Part shown: piece after piece, positions 16,479 through 24,774 of the stretch
How the letters are laid out: each line of letters opens with the position of its first letter
How positions within the stretch are numbered: position 1 is the stretch's first letter
NCBI GenBank assembly: GCA_965368405.1
Contig: CBDUMS010000055.1
Span: 1 to 25,011, forward strand
Length of the DNA stretch: 25,011 nucleotides
Direction of reading: 5' to 3'
From: S012-113 sp965368405
GTDB lineage: Bacteria; Bacteroidota; Bacteroidia; Cytophagales; Cyclobacteriaceae
Position numbers and translations under genes: made by a program
The notes under the pieces: generated by a model
The model's database searches: none
Told to the model about the DNA's origin: nothing
The model's input: the letters and a program-made list of their open reading frames with translations, nothing else

Positions 16479-16823
16479 ATGGTACAAATCGATATAGCAG
16501 TAGAAAACGAAATAACCAGTTTATTAATAAACGGCGATGTCGATGCGAGCTCGTCTATCCAACTCGATGATGCGCTTAAGAAAACCATCGAGGACGGTGC
16601 AGTTAAAATAATTATTGACTGCGAAAACTTAAACTATATTTCATCAGCTGGGCTAGGTGTTTTTATGTCCTACATCGAGGACATCAATACTAAGGGTATT
16701 CGAATGGCCCTTTATGGGCTAAACGATAAGGTAATGAATGTATTTGAAATTCTGGGTCTAGACCAACTATTAAATATTGTTACCACCAAAAAAGACGCTA
16801 TAGCAAGCATTAGTGAAGCATAG
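16479..16823 (+). CDS. STAS-domain anti-sigma factor antagonist, RsbV-like
   Basis: This 114-residue protein is a single STAS domain. The motif NYISSAGLGVFMSY places S56 at the site phosphorylated in SpoIIAA and RsbV (D-S-S/T-G-L-G). The Asp before that serine is Ser55 here, a variant common in STAS proteins. In partner switching the unphosphorylated form binds the HATPase kinase and frees that kinase's other partner. The SpoIIE phosphatase would restore this form. It lies 4 bp after the phosphatase gene and its 3' end overlaps the kinase gene by 11 bp, so the three are translationally linked. It is cytoplasmic. Confidence 0.92.
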   Translation: MVQIDIAVENEITSLLINGDVDASSSIQLDDALKKTIEDGAVKIIIDCENLNYISSAGLGVFMSYIEDINTKGIRMALYGLNDKVMNVFEILGLDQLLNIVTTKKDAIASISEA

Positions 16824-17220
16824 TATTACCATACCGTGTGCAAAAAGCAACCTGCAGCGAGTCAGGAATTTTATTATTGAAGAGCTGCGCTTAAAGGAAC
16901 TACCAGAGATCGATATTCATTCTATGGTTTTGGCTGTAGACGAAGTATGTGCTAATCTTATTATTCACTCCAATAATTGCTCTTTAGATAACTCCATTGA
17001 AGTGATAATGGCCATAAAAAAGAATCAAATCGTATTTGACATCATCGATCATGGGGTTGGATTCGATATTCGTGATTATCCAGAACCTGACATTAATAAG
17101 ATTATTAAAGCCAAGAAAAAAGGTGGCGTTGGCTTAATGCTCGTTAAACGAATTATGGATGAAATTGATTTCATAAGGAAGAACGACCATAGTGTAGTTA
17201 GGCTTACCAAATATAGGTAA
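16813..17220 (+). CDS. HATPase anti-sigma-type serine kinase, RsbW-like
   Basis: The 135-residue product is a GHKL/HATPase domain of the RsbW/SpoIIAB size class. It shows the N box (AVDEVCANLIIHS), the G1 box DHGVGFD, and the G2 box KKGGVGLMLVKRIMDE. It is expected to phosphorylate the STAS protein encoded just upstream and to hold some other partner inactive. In Firmicutes that partner is a sigma factor, but none is visible here. Translation starts at GTG (16813), inside the end of the STAS gene. The GTG start is the only one upstream of the conserved ITIPCAKSNLQRVRNFI region. The kinase fold is clear. The regulated partner is unknown. Confidence 0.9.
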   Translation: MKHSITIPCAKSNLQRVRNFIIEELRLKELPEIDIHSMVLAVDEVCANLIIHSNNCSLDNSIEVIMAIKKNQIVFDIIDHGVGFDIRDYPEPDINKIIKAKKKGGVGLMLVKRIMDEIDFIRKNDHSVVRLTKYR

Positions 17221-17259
17221 CGTACTCGTTTATTTAGTATCATTGCATTTTTTTGAAGA

Positions 17260-19212
17260 ATGAAGAATATTGCCATAGTTTTAATAGGCTTGTTATCGGC
17301 TTGTGCTCTCCTTAAACCAGGACAAAACTCTACAAACGAGCCCTTGCTAATCGTTGCGAGCGATAGTGTTTCAGTAGAAGAGTTTCTTTATGCTTTTAAC
17401 AAGAACAGGCCTTTAGATTCTGCTGTTACTCGTGCTGAGGTCGATGAATATCTCGACCTATATATTAAGTTTAAACTGAAGGTAAGCGAAGCTAAAAGTC
17501 GTGGTTTAGATACAACAGCTGCCTTTAAAAAAGAATATGGTTCCTATATCGATCAATTAGACAATAGTTACATCCAAACAAGCGGTAATACTGACTCGTT
17601 AGTTGCGGAGGCATATAAAAGGATGCAATATGAAATTAATGCTTCACACATTCTACTGAACCTTGATGAAGCTGCCATGCCCGAAGACACGCTTAAAGTA
17701 TTCAATCGGGCGATGGCGATTCGCGACAGCATTGTTTCAGGGCAAAGAAGTTTTGAGGATATGGCGGTCGCCCAATCTCAAGATCCATCTGCACGCCAGA
17801 ATAAAGGCAATTTAGGTTACTTCTCAGTTTTTCAAATGGTTTACCCGTTTGAAACAGCAGCTTATACAACTGACGTAGGCGAAGTATCTAATCCAACCCG
17901 AACCCAGTTTGGCTATCATTTAGTGAAGGTTAATGATAAGAGACCCAATGAAGGCAGGGTAAGAGTTGCCCATATTATGATTCGAGGATCGAATAATGCA
18001 GAAAGCCGAGCCTACGAAGTATATAACCAACTGAAGGCAGGGGGCGATTGGGATGAGCTCTGTACTAAATATTCTGAAGATGCTCAATCTGCGCCTCGCG
18101 GTGGCGAACTCATGCCTTTTAGCAGGAGTCAAATTGTTCCCCAATTTGCAGGTGCAGCATTTGGTCTAACCAATCCTAACGAACTAACGGAACCTGTTCA
18201 AACACCTTATGGATGGCATATAATTAAGCTTATTGAAAGACTACCGGTCGGCGATTTTGCTAAAAACGAGCAGCAGATTAAAGCAAAAGTAAGACGTGAC
18301 TCACGAGCACAGGTAAGTAAAAACAAGATGTTGTTGGAGCTCGCCAAGCAGAATAATATGGTAGAAAATGATAGCGTAATTCAGCAGGTAATCAACCCCG
18401 AAAATCACCTTTTTCAAGATAATAAATGGCTTTTTAACAATGACTCACTTTCGAGTAGTGTGCTCTTTGCCTTGAACGAAAAAACGTATACAGCAGGAAA
18501 TTACTATCGCTTTATCGAAAAATCTTCACGTCATCAGCAAACTAAATCCTATCTATTCGATCAGTATAAGAAATATAGGTCTGAGGAGCTTATTACTTAT
18601 GAAAAGGCTAACCTCGGCACAAAATTCCCTGAATATGCCTACCTAAAGCAAGAGTATTACGATGGGATTCTACTCTTTTCTATTATGGAAAATGAAGTAT
18701 GGCAGAAAGCGAGCACCGATTCTCTTGGACTGGCTAATTTTTACGATCAACAGAAAGAAGATTATCGCGATAGTACAACCATCGAGGTGTTAATATTTAC
18801 GTCGGATGTGAGAGGTAATCTTGATAGTGTAGCCAGTATTGTTACTGATTATAATACCTATCTAAACTTAAGCGAAGAAGAAAAAGACTTGCTTATCAAC
18901 AATAACAATGATAGTACTCCATTATCTTTGCAATTCGAACAAGGAGAGTTCGACCTGAACAATCATCCGGTAATTGTTTCGTTAGTTAATGGCGTGAATG
19001 GTATTGTTCAAGTAGAAGAAAAATGGCATTATGTAGTACCGGTACGTTTGCCAAATGAGCCAAGGCGTATCGACTTAATAAAAGGCCAATTGATTGCTGG
19101 CTATCAGGAAGCCTTGGAAAAAAGTTGGATGCAGGAACTAAGGACCAAGTACACAATCAATATTAACAATGAAGTACTAAACAAGGTATATGATAAACTC
19201 GATGCTTTATAG
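17260..19212 (+). CDS. Lipoprotein peptidyl-prolyl isomerase with two parvulin domains
   Basis: This 650-residue lipoprotein (lipobox LLSAC, C15) has a SurA-like N-terminal helical segment (about 30-125). Two parvulin (PpiC) domains follow: about 128-225 (ASHIL...FGYHLVKV) and 236-327 (VAHIM...YGWHIIKL). A long C-terminal region of some 320 residues has no recognised domain. It should assist folding of outer-membrane or periplasmic proteins by proline isomerisation and chaperoning. It starts 39 bp after the kinase gene with no clear terminator between, so read-through is possible. Its end overlaps the next folding gene. The double-parvulin assignment is firm; the C-terminal part is unassigned. 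Confidence 0.93.
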   Translation: MKNIAIVLIGLLSACALLKPGQNSTNEPLLIVASDSVSVEEFLYAFNKNRPLDSAVTRAEVDEYLDLYIKFKLKVSEAKSRGLDTTAAFKKEYGSYIDQLDNSYIQTSGNTDSLVAEAYKRMQYEINASHILLNLDEAAMPEDTLKVFNRAMAIRDSIVSGQRSFEDMAVAQSQDPSARQNKGNLGYFSVFQMVYPFETAAYTTDVGEVSNPTRTQFGYHLVKVNDKRPNEGRVRVAHIMIRGSNNAESRAYEVYNQLKAGGDWDELCTKYSEDAQSAPRGGELMPFSRSQIVPQFAGAAFGLTNPNELTEPVQTPYGWHIIKLIERLPVGDFAKNEQQIKAKVRRDSRAQVSKNKMLLELAKQNNMVENDSVIQQVINPENHLFQDNKWLFNNDSLSSSVLFALNEKTYTAGNYYRFIEKSSRHQQTKSYLFDQYKKYRSEELITYEKANLGTKFPEYAYLKQEYYDGILLFSIMENEVWQKASTDSLGLANFYDQQKEDYRDSTTIEVLIFTSDVRGNLDSVASIVTDYNTYLNLSEEEKDLLINNNNDSTPLSLQFEQGEFDLNNHPVIVSLVNGVNGIVQVEEKWHYVVPVRLPNEPRRIDLIKGQLIAGYQEALEKSWMQELRTKYTININNEVLNKVYDKLDAL

Positions 19213-20071
19213 ATATATCATCATAGGATTAGTATTAATTGTCGCAAGCTGCGATTTTGTACAGGTTAAAAACGAGCCTAATAATGACACCAATGCGCCT
19301 AAACCTATAGCGAGGGTGCACGATAATTACCTTTATGCCTCTGAAATCGCCGGCATTGTAAGTGCAAATAATTCACCAGAAGACAGCGCAAACCTGATGA
19401 ATGCCTATATGAACAATTGGATAAGAAAGCAATTGTTAATAGATGAAGCTTCAGCTAAAATTGATTTTGATGAGGCAGAAATTCAGCGGAAAATTCTAGA
19501 CTATAGATATAGCTTAATCGCTTATGAGTATAAATCCTATTACATTAACCAGCACCTGAATACCGAGGTTACCGATGCAGAAGTTGAGGAATATTATCAG
19601 AATAACCTCGACAATTTTCCATTGAAGCAAAATATTATTCGAGGAAGGTTCATCAGGCTTCCAAAAGAGAATCCGCCGAGCATCAATATTAAAAGCATGA
19701 TTGCCTCTAGTCGGCCAGAGAAGTTGGAGGAGTTACGTTCCTTTTGCTTTAGCAATGCATTAATGTATTCACTCGAGGATTCGGTATGGATTAATTTTGA
19801 TGATATTATTAAGAACACCCCGCTTGCCCAGGTACCCAATAAGGTCGATTTTTTAAGCAAGACTAAATACACAGAATCGAGCGACGACAACTCGAAATAC
19901 TACTTATTAATTAAAGAGTATAAGAAAACTGACGATATTGCCCCTATCGAAGTGGTTAAGGATCAAATAGTTGATATAATTATTAACAAGAGAAAGGTAG
20001 AGTTGGCACGAAATTTAGAGAAGGAAGTATATGAGAAGGCTATTCAGACTAATGCATTTGAAGTTTATTAA
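19202..20071 (+). CDS. SurA-N-like periplasmic lipoprotein, parvulin domain degenerate or absent
   Basis: The 289-residue product starts with a lipoprotein signal (LVLIVASC, C17). Residues 35-140 resemble a SurA/PpiC N-terminal helical domain (VHDNYLYASEI, NNWIRKQLLIDEA, VTDAEVEEYYQNN). Residues 145-245 sit where a parvulin domain belongs but lack the usual HIL, GG-LG and FGYHI motifs, so isomerase activity is doubtful. It is more likely a chaperone-type partner of its neighbours. I chose the ATG at 19202, which gives a compact lipoprotein signal. An ATG at 19190 would add four residues. It overlaps the preceding gene by 11 bp and the following one by 20 bp. Confidence 0.85.
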   Translation: MLYRYIIIGLVLIVASCDFVQVKNEPNNDTNAPKPIARVHDNYLYASEIAGIVSANNSPEDSANLMNAYMNNWIRKQLLIDEASAKIDFDEAEIQRKILDYRYSLIAYEYKSYYINQHLNTEVTDAEVEEYYQNNLDNFPLKQNIIRGRFIRLPKENPPSINIKSMIASSRPEKLEELRSFCFSNALMYSLEDSVWINFDDIIKNTPLAQVPNKVDFLSKTKYTESSDDNSKYYLLIKEYKKTDDIAPIEVVKDQIVDIIINKRKVELARNLEKEVYEKAIQTNAFEVY

Positions 20072-21398
20072 TTATCTGGTTATTATTTTTATTCTGGTTG
20101 CAGCGCCAATATTTAAGGTTGCAGCGCAGGATCAGAACCCCCTTATTGACAAAATCGTGGGGAAAGTTGATAACCACATTATTCTATTATCTGATATTGA
20201 ATTTGCATACTTAGATCTAGCATCGAGAGGAGCATTAGCAGGTGATGATCCAAAATGCATTGTATTTCGGAATTTGGTTACCAGTAAACTTTTACTGGCA
20301 ATAGCGGAAATCGATTCCGTAGAAGTGGGCGAAGATCAAGTAGATGGAGAGCTGAATAATCGGATGCAGTACTTTATCAATCAATCTGGAGGCGATGTTG
20401 AAGCGCTGGAAGAATACTATGGTAAAACATTAGAGCAAATCCAGGCAGAAATGCGGGAAGACATGCGCGATCAGATGATCGCTCAGAAAATGCGACAAAC
20501 TATTTCTGATGAGGTGACTATTACACCCTCCGAGGTAAAAAAGTTTTTCGCTCGTATTCCTCAGGACAGTCTGCCTTTCTTCTCCGAAGAGGTACAGGTT
20601 GCCCAAATTGTTAAAATTGCAAAGATTGGCAAGGAACAACAAGAAGCTGTTGAGAAGCAGCTATTGGATATAAGACAGTCCGTTCTTGATGGTGCCGATT
20701 TTGGCACAATGGCAGAGATGTATTCCATGGACCCTGGTTCGGCTCGTACTGGCGGAATTCTCCCAGGTTGGTATCGCCGCGGACAACTCGCCCCTGAATA
20801 TGAAGCAACGGTTTTTAAACTGAAAATTGGAGAGATTTCTGAACCGGTAAAAACAGATTTCGGATTTCATATAATCAAAGTAATTGAGAGGCGGGGAAAT
20901 GAGTTTAGAACGGGGCATATTTTAATTACCCCAAATTCATCGGATCTTGATATTGAAGAAACGATAAAGGAACTAGATAGTGTTAGAACCTTGGTAAAAG
21001 AGGGAAATATGGATTTCGAAAAACTCGCCAAGGATATTTCTGATGATAAAATGTCGGCACCCAGCGGTGGTTTTTTTCTGAATAATAAGGGGGGAACAAA
21101 TATTGCAGTGGACCAACTAGACCCTACAGTCTATTTCACACTCGACACTATGCAGGTAGGGGATATTACGCCACCAATTCCCTTCCGAATGGCACAGGGC
21201 CAGGAAGCTGTTAGAATAATGTATTATAAATCAAAAACAGCTCCACATCAGGCCAATTTAAAAGAGGATTGGCAAAAGATTCAAGAAGCTGCCTTAAATG
21301 AGAAAAAAACCAAAGCTGAAATAGATTGGGTAAGAGAATCGTTTGGGAAAGTTTATATTTACGTGGATGATGAGTTTAAACGTTGTAAGTTATTTTAA
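20052..21398 (+). CDS. surA: SurA-like periplasmic peptidyl-prolyl isomerase
   Basis: This 448-residue protein matches SurA in length and order: signal peptide (about 1-26, ending KVAAQD), N-terminal chaperone helices (about 30-165 with IVGKVDNHIILLSDIE), a first parvulin domain (about 182-278, ending FGFHIIKV), a second, more divergent one (about 287-390), and a C-terminal helix. SurA escorts outer-membrane proteins through the periplasm. The ATG at 20052 gives a standard signal peptide. The ATG at 20031 would put seven extra residues before it. It overlaps the preceding lipoprotein gene by 20 bp and closes a three-gene folding operon. moxR follows after 39 bp. Confidence 0.93.
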   Translation: MHLKFINYLVIIFILVAAPIFKVAAQDQNPLIDKIVGKVDNHIILLSDIEFAYLDLASRGALAGDDPKCIVFRNLVTSKLLLAIAEIDSVEVGEDQVDGELNNRMQYFINQSGGDVEALEEYYGKTLEQIQAEMREDMRDQMIAQKMRQTISDEVTITPSEVKKFFARIPQDSLPFFSEEVQVAQIVKIAKIGKEQQEAVEKQLLDIRQSVLDGADFGTMAEMYSMDPGSARTGGILPGWYRRGQLAPEYEATVFKLKIGEISEPVKTDFGFHIIKVIERRGNEFRTGHILITPNSSDLDIEETIKELDSVRTLVKEGNMDFEKLAKDISDDKMSAPSGGFFLNNKGGTNIAVDQLDPTVYFTLDTMQVGDITPPIPFRMAQGQEAVRIMYYKSKTAPHQANLKEDWQKIQEAALNEKKTKAEIDWVRESFGKVYIYVDDEFKRCKLF

Positions 21399-21437
21399 CG
21401 TTAGTCATTACGAGATAAAAATTCAACTGGCAGTTTT

Positions 21438-22403
21438 ATGAGTGAGACAGTATCTGAGGTTGAAAAGGCAAATGCGCTGGCAAAGGCCTTTTCAGATCTT
21501 AAAGTAGAGATTAGCAAGAAAATAATAGGTCAAGAAGAGACCGTTGAGCAATTGCTCATGTCGGTATTTTGTCAAGGGCACTCTTTGTTAATTGGGGTTC
21601 CAGGCCTTGCGAAAACATTACTCATTCAAACGCTAGCAGAAGTTTTAGACCTTTCTTTTAATAGAATTCAGTTTACACCAGATCTAATGCCCTCTGACAT
21701 TCTTGGTGCGGAAACCCTCGATAACGATAGAAATTTTAGATTTATTAAAGGACCCATCTTTGCGAATATTATCCTTGCCGACGAGATTAATAGAACCCCA
21801 CCTAAAACTCAGGCAGCATTACTGGAGTCGATGCAAGAGTATGGTGTTACGATAGCAGGAAAAAAATATCCATTAGACAAGCCCTTTTTTGTATTGGCTA
21901 CACAGAACCCTATCGAGCAGGAAGGAACGTATCCCTTACCCGAAGCACAGCTAGATCGATTCCTTTTTAATATTCAGCTCGATTATCCTAACTATTCCGA
22001 TGAACTGGAAATTGTAAAGAAGACGACATCCGATGAACAAGTTCAGCTCAATCATATTCTTAATTCGGAAGAAATCATCAACTTTCAGCATCTAATCAGA
22101 AAAGCGCCTGTAACCGACAACGTAGTAGAATATGCCGTGAGCCTCGTTCATAAAATGCGCCCAGGCACAGAACAAGCTAGTAAAATGACCAATGAGTATC
22201 TAGAATGGGGTGCGGGACCAAGAGGCTCTCAGACACTTATTTTGGGAGCAAAGTGTCATGCGCTATTGCATGGAAAGTATAGTCCCGATATTGAAGATGT
22301 TAAAGCAGTTGCTATCCCTGCCCTACGCCATAGGCTTATCAGAAATTTTAAGGCCGAAGCGGAACATCATTCCCTGGAGGAAATAATCTCAGCACATTTA
22401 TAA
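21438..22403 (+). CDS. MoxR-family AAA+ ATPase
   Basis: The 321-residue protein has Walker A GVPGLAKT (53-60), Walker B ILADEINRTPP and sensor region ATQNPIEQEGTYPLPEAQLDRF, all diagnostic for MoxR. MoxR proteins are cytoplasmic chaperone-like ATPases that usually work with DUF58 and VWA-domain proteins encoded alongside. No such partner follows: the next gene is convergent. The gene lies 39 bp after surA on the same strand and is probably expressed with the folding genes. From memory the surA-moxR order is seen in other Bacteroidota. The ATPase assignment is secure; its client is unknown. Confidence 0.94.
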   Translation: MSETVSEVEKANALAKAFSDLKVEISKKIIGQEETVEQLLMSVFCQGHSLLIGVPGLAKTLLIQTLAEVLDLSFNRIQFTPDLMPSDILGAETLDNDRNFRFIKGPIFANIILADEINRTPPKTQAALLESMQEYGVTIAGKKYPLDKPFFVLATQNPIEQEGTYPLPEAQLDRFLFNIQLDYPNYSDELEIVKKTTSDEQVQLNHILNSEEIINFQHLIRKAPVTDNVVEYAVSLVHKMRPGTEQASKMTNEYLEWGAGPRGSQTLILGAKCHALLHGKYSPDIEDVKAVAIPALRHRLIRNFKAEAEHHSLEEIISAHL

Positions 22404-22431
22404 GGCCGCTATTATTAAGAATGAACGACGC

Positions 22432-24252
22432 TTATCGAGCGACGACTGGTTCTAGGCTTAGCGTTTCGATTTTATATACTAGATTCTGCAAAGCGCGTTC
22501 ACAGGCCTCTAGTTCACGAACCGCTTGGTTCTTAGTATCGCTAAAACGTTCTTTTACCTCATCGAATAAACCATTATAATAGGTAATGCCTGTTGCAAGG
22601 TTTGCAGCAAATGAGCTCAAATACTTCTCCTGCTTTGTTGTCATTGAATCGGTAGCTTCTTCAATCTTGTTGCTGAGATAGTCGATATATAAATTGAGTT
22701 CCTTAACAAACATATTAGGCCGATCCTTTCTACCAATAACATTTTTACGTCCATAGATATGATCCGTCATATCCTTTAGGCTGAGCACTTTTGAGAAATA
22801 AGCCATATTAGGGCCAGGGCAAATTGAGACTGCATCACCCTCAACTCTCCGCTCTACACCGTGATTCTTCAATACACTTGTACCTAAACCGACGCACAGG
22901 CAAGATTTATCAACGATTTTATCAAATTTATTTTGATATTCCGGAGAAAACTTATGTGATTCTTCCAAGTCCTTCAAACGTTTCTTCTGGTACCTACTAG
23001 AAGCAGTACAAATAGCCTTATCCGTGTATTCAGTATTCGATACAAGGTATTGTTTCGGACAAGAGCTTCCTGGCTTACCTTGTTCTACCAAGGCAAGTTT
23101 CTCAATATCTTTAGAATTACCTCGCAGACTATTGAAAGGAACCCCAAGCGGTGAGATATTACTTAAATAAAGATCTTTTTCTTTGGCTTCAATCAATTTT
23201 TCTCGGGTATGATCATCTACATTGGTTACCTCCGGCACGAGTAAAAATGGTGTTCCCCAGCCTACGGCATCGAGATCATAATGCTCGAGTAAGAATTGGT
23301 GCTCCTCAGCTGTTCCAACACCACCCTGAGCTGTAATTCGCAATGGCAATGCAGCATTAGGAATTGTTCTGCCTTTTTCCTGTAGGGCGCTGACAAGGAC
23401 ATTATTAACTTCCTCAATTAGGCTTGTTCGATTGTCTCTAAATTCTTCAAGGATTGGCCCCATTAAGTAGCCATCACTCGCAAAAGCGTGCCCGCCACAA
23501 TTTAACCCCGATTCTATTCTAAATTCAGATACCCATAGCCCTTTCTTGGCTAAAAACTTGCCCTGAATCAAAGCTGAGCGGTAGTCGCTTACTTTTAGAA
23601 CAATTTTCTTCTTGATATAACCTGATTCGTCAGGGAAGAAGTCAGCAAAATTTTCGATATATCCGTATAAACGGGGGTTCATCCCTGCCGACAGAATTAT
23701 CGAAGACTCTAAATCGCTCTCCGCAAAGCCTCTCAATGCAGCATGAGCATCATTAAATTCCTGACTAAGTTTCTCTCCTTTAAAATAATTAACCTTATCA
23801 AGCTTGGTCATTATGTTTACATCGATACTTCCCATTCTTAAATGGTCCTTGATCCAATCCTTCACCTTATTAGCATCAAAATACTCATCTGTGAGTGCTT
23901 TGAATTCTTGCTTAAGCGTAGAATGATCGGGTAACATATGGAAGTAATCTTTTATCTCATGCACCTTATCGTTGCTTAGATTCTTTAACTCTTCATATTT
24001 CTTATGGACCTGCTCATTAATTAGGTTTAGATATGAGGTGATTCGCTTAGCTCTAAAATCTTCAACCTTATTGGTTATCTCCTTGTAGGGGATACCAAAC
24101 TTCTCGCTATACATCTTCCTTAATTTCTCAAGTAGAATATCATCTACGATGGATATTACAGAATCGATACCCAGATGTGCCACCTTTAGTGGTGTGTCTA
24201 TGGTAAAACCAATACCCATTACCGGAATATGAAAAGTATGTTTATTACTCAT
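22432..24252 (-). CDS. Uncharacterised 606-residue protein, TIM-barrel-like motif and clustered cysteines
   Basis: I cannot name a function. The N-terminus (GIGFTIDTPLKVAHLGIDS) resembles the start of TIM-barrel flavin enzymes, in which substrate or FMN binds near the first strand. RITAQGGVGTAEEHQFLLEH (305-324), then DAVGWGTPFLLVPE, looks like the phosphate-binding end of an FMN barrel such as nitronate monooxygenase. NCGGHAF (251-257) could lie near the active site. C398, C415, C451, C453 and C478 fall within 80 residues and could bind an iron-sulfur cluster or zinc. The C-terminal 100 residues look helical. There is no signal peptide, so it is cytoplasmic. It is convergent with moxR and separated by 189 bp from the upstream cupin gene. 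The gene is certain; the enzyme idea is inference. Confidence 0.85.
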   Translation of the reverse strand: MSNKHTFHIPVMGIGFTIDTPLKVAHLGIDSVISIVDDILLEKLRKMYSEKFGIPYKEITNKVEDFRAKRITSYLNLINEQVHKKYEELKNLSNDKVHEIKDYFHMLPDHSTLKQEFKALTDEYFDANKVKDWIKDHLRMGSIDVNIMTKLDKVNYFKGEKLSQEFNDAHAALRGFAESDLESSIILSAGMNPRLYGYIENFADFFPDESGYIKKKIVLKVSDYRSALIQGKFLAKKGLWVSEFRIESGLNCGGHAFASDGYLMGPILEEFRDNRTSLIEEVNNVLVSALQEKGRTIPNAALPLRITAQGGVGTAEEHQFLLEHYDLDAVGWGTPFLLVPEVTNVDDHTREKLIEAKEKDLYLSNISPLGVPFNSLRGNSKDIEKLALVEQGKPGSSCPKQYLVSNTEYTDKAICTASSRYQKKRLKDLEESHKFSPEYQNKFDKIVDKSCLCVGLGTSVLKNHGVERRVEGDAVSICPGPNMAYFSKVLSLKDMTDHIYGRKNVIGRKDRPNMFVKELNLYIDYLSNKIEEATDSMTTKQEKYLSSFAANLATGITYYNGLFDEVKERFSDTKNQAVRELEACERALQNLVYKIETLSLEPVVAR

Positions 24253-24294
24253 TATCGTAATTTATTTAGCCTAACTGCACTTGAGATCAACAAT

Positions 24295-24323
24295 TTATGT
24301 AAACGCCTGCAGTGCTTACATAA
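24295..24323. repeat. Inverted repeat upstream of the 606-residue protein gene
   Basis: TTATGTAA (24295-24302) and TTACATAA (24316-24323) are perfect 8-bp arms around a 13-bp spacer. The repeat lies 42-71 bp upstream of the minus-strand ATG at 24252. A weak -7-like AATATTTG (24347-24340, minus) would place it in the leader. It could be an operator or a hairpin. The rest of the 189-bp gap shows nothing else. Confidence 0.5.
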
Positions 24324-24441
24324 TTACGTTTATATTGATCAAATATTGCAGTAAAAATACGATATAACTCGCTATAGCTGCGACCTTCCATAAAATAATC
24401 CAGAAGAAACGATCTAAGGAGAACTGCAATTACCCTTCATT

Positions 24442-24765
24442 TTACTTTTCTGATGGGGACTTAATCATGGTTAATAACATCTTGAACCGCTCTTTTGCTT
24501 CTAGTGCATGCGGTATATTGGCGGGAAGGATAATAATTTCATCTCTCACGACCAGATGTTTTTCACTGTTAATGTAGACGACAGCACTTCCGTCAATAAT
24601 ATGAACCTGCGCATCAAAAGGGGCAGTATGTTCACTCAGGCCTTGGCCTTTATCGAAAGCGAATAACGTTATTGTACCTGCGGGCTTCTTTATAATCGTA
24701 CGGCTTACAACTGCGTCGTCTGCATACGCAATCGCATCATGCAAGTTCATTTTATCATTTTTCAT
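24442..24765 (-). CDS. Small single-domain cupin protein
   Basis: The 107-residue protein is one cupin beta-barrel. EHTAPFDAQVHIIDG (45-59) corresponds to motif 1 and the PANIPHAL segment (81-88) to motif 2. Likely metal ligands include H46 and H86, while the usual HxH pair of motif 1 is not complete. Proteins of this size and pattern are common in bacteria and mostly lack a defined role. There is no signal peptide. The ATG at 24765 was kept; Met6 is an alternative. It lies 9 bp downstream of the barrel-like gene stop, so the two are probably co-transcribed. Family assignment is good and function is unknown. Confidence 0.85.
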   Translation of the reverse strand: MKNDKMNLHDAIAYADDAVVSRTIIKKPAGTITLFAFDKGQGLSEHTAPFDAQVHIIDGSAVVYINSEKHLVVRDEIIILPANIPHALEAKERFKMLLTMIKSPSEK

Positions 24766-24774
24766 GTAAGCAGT

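Noticed and set aside
20661..20918. Minus-strand ORFs inside surA.
   Set aside because: They overlap a well-conserved gene in the opposite strand and their translations show no domain or normal composition.
21438..22403. MoxR as part of a ternary MoxR-VWA defence or phage-related system.
   Set aside because: No VWA, DUF58 or effector gene is adjacent; it follows surA and is ended by a convergent gene, which fits a housekeeping setting.
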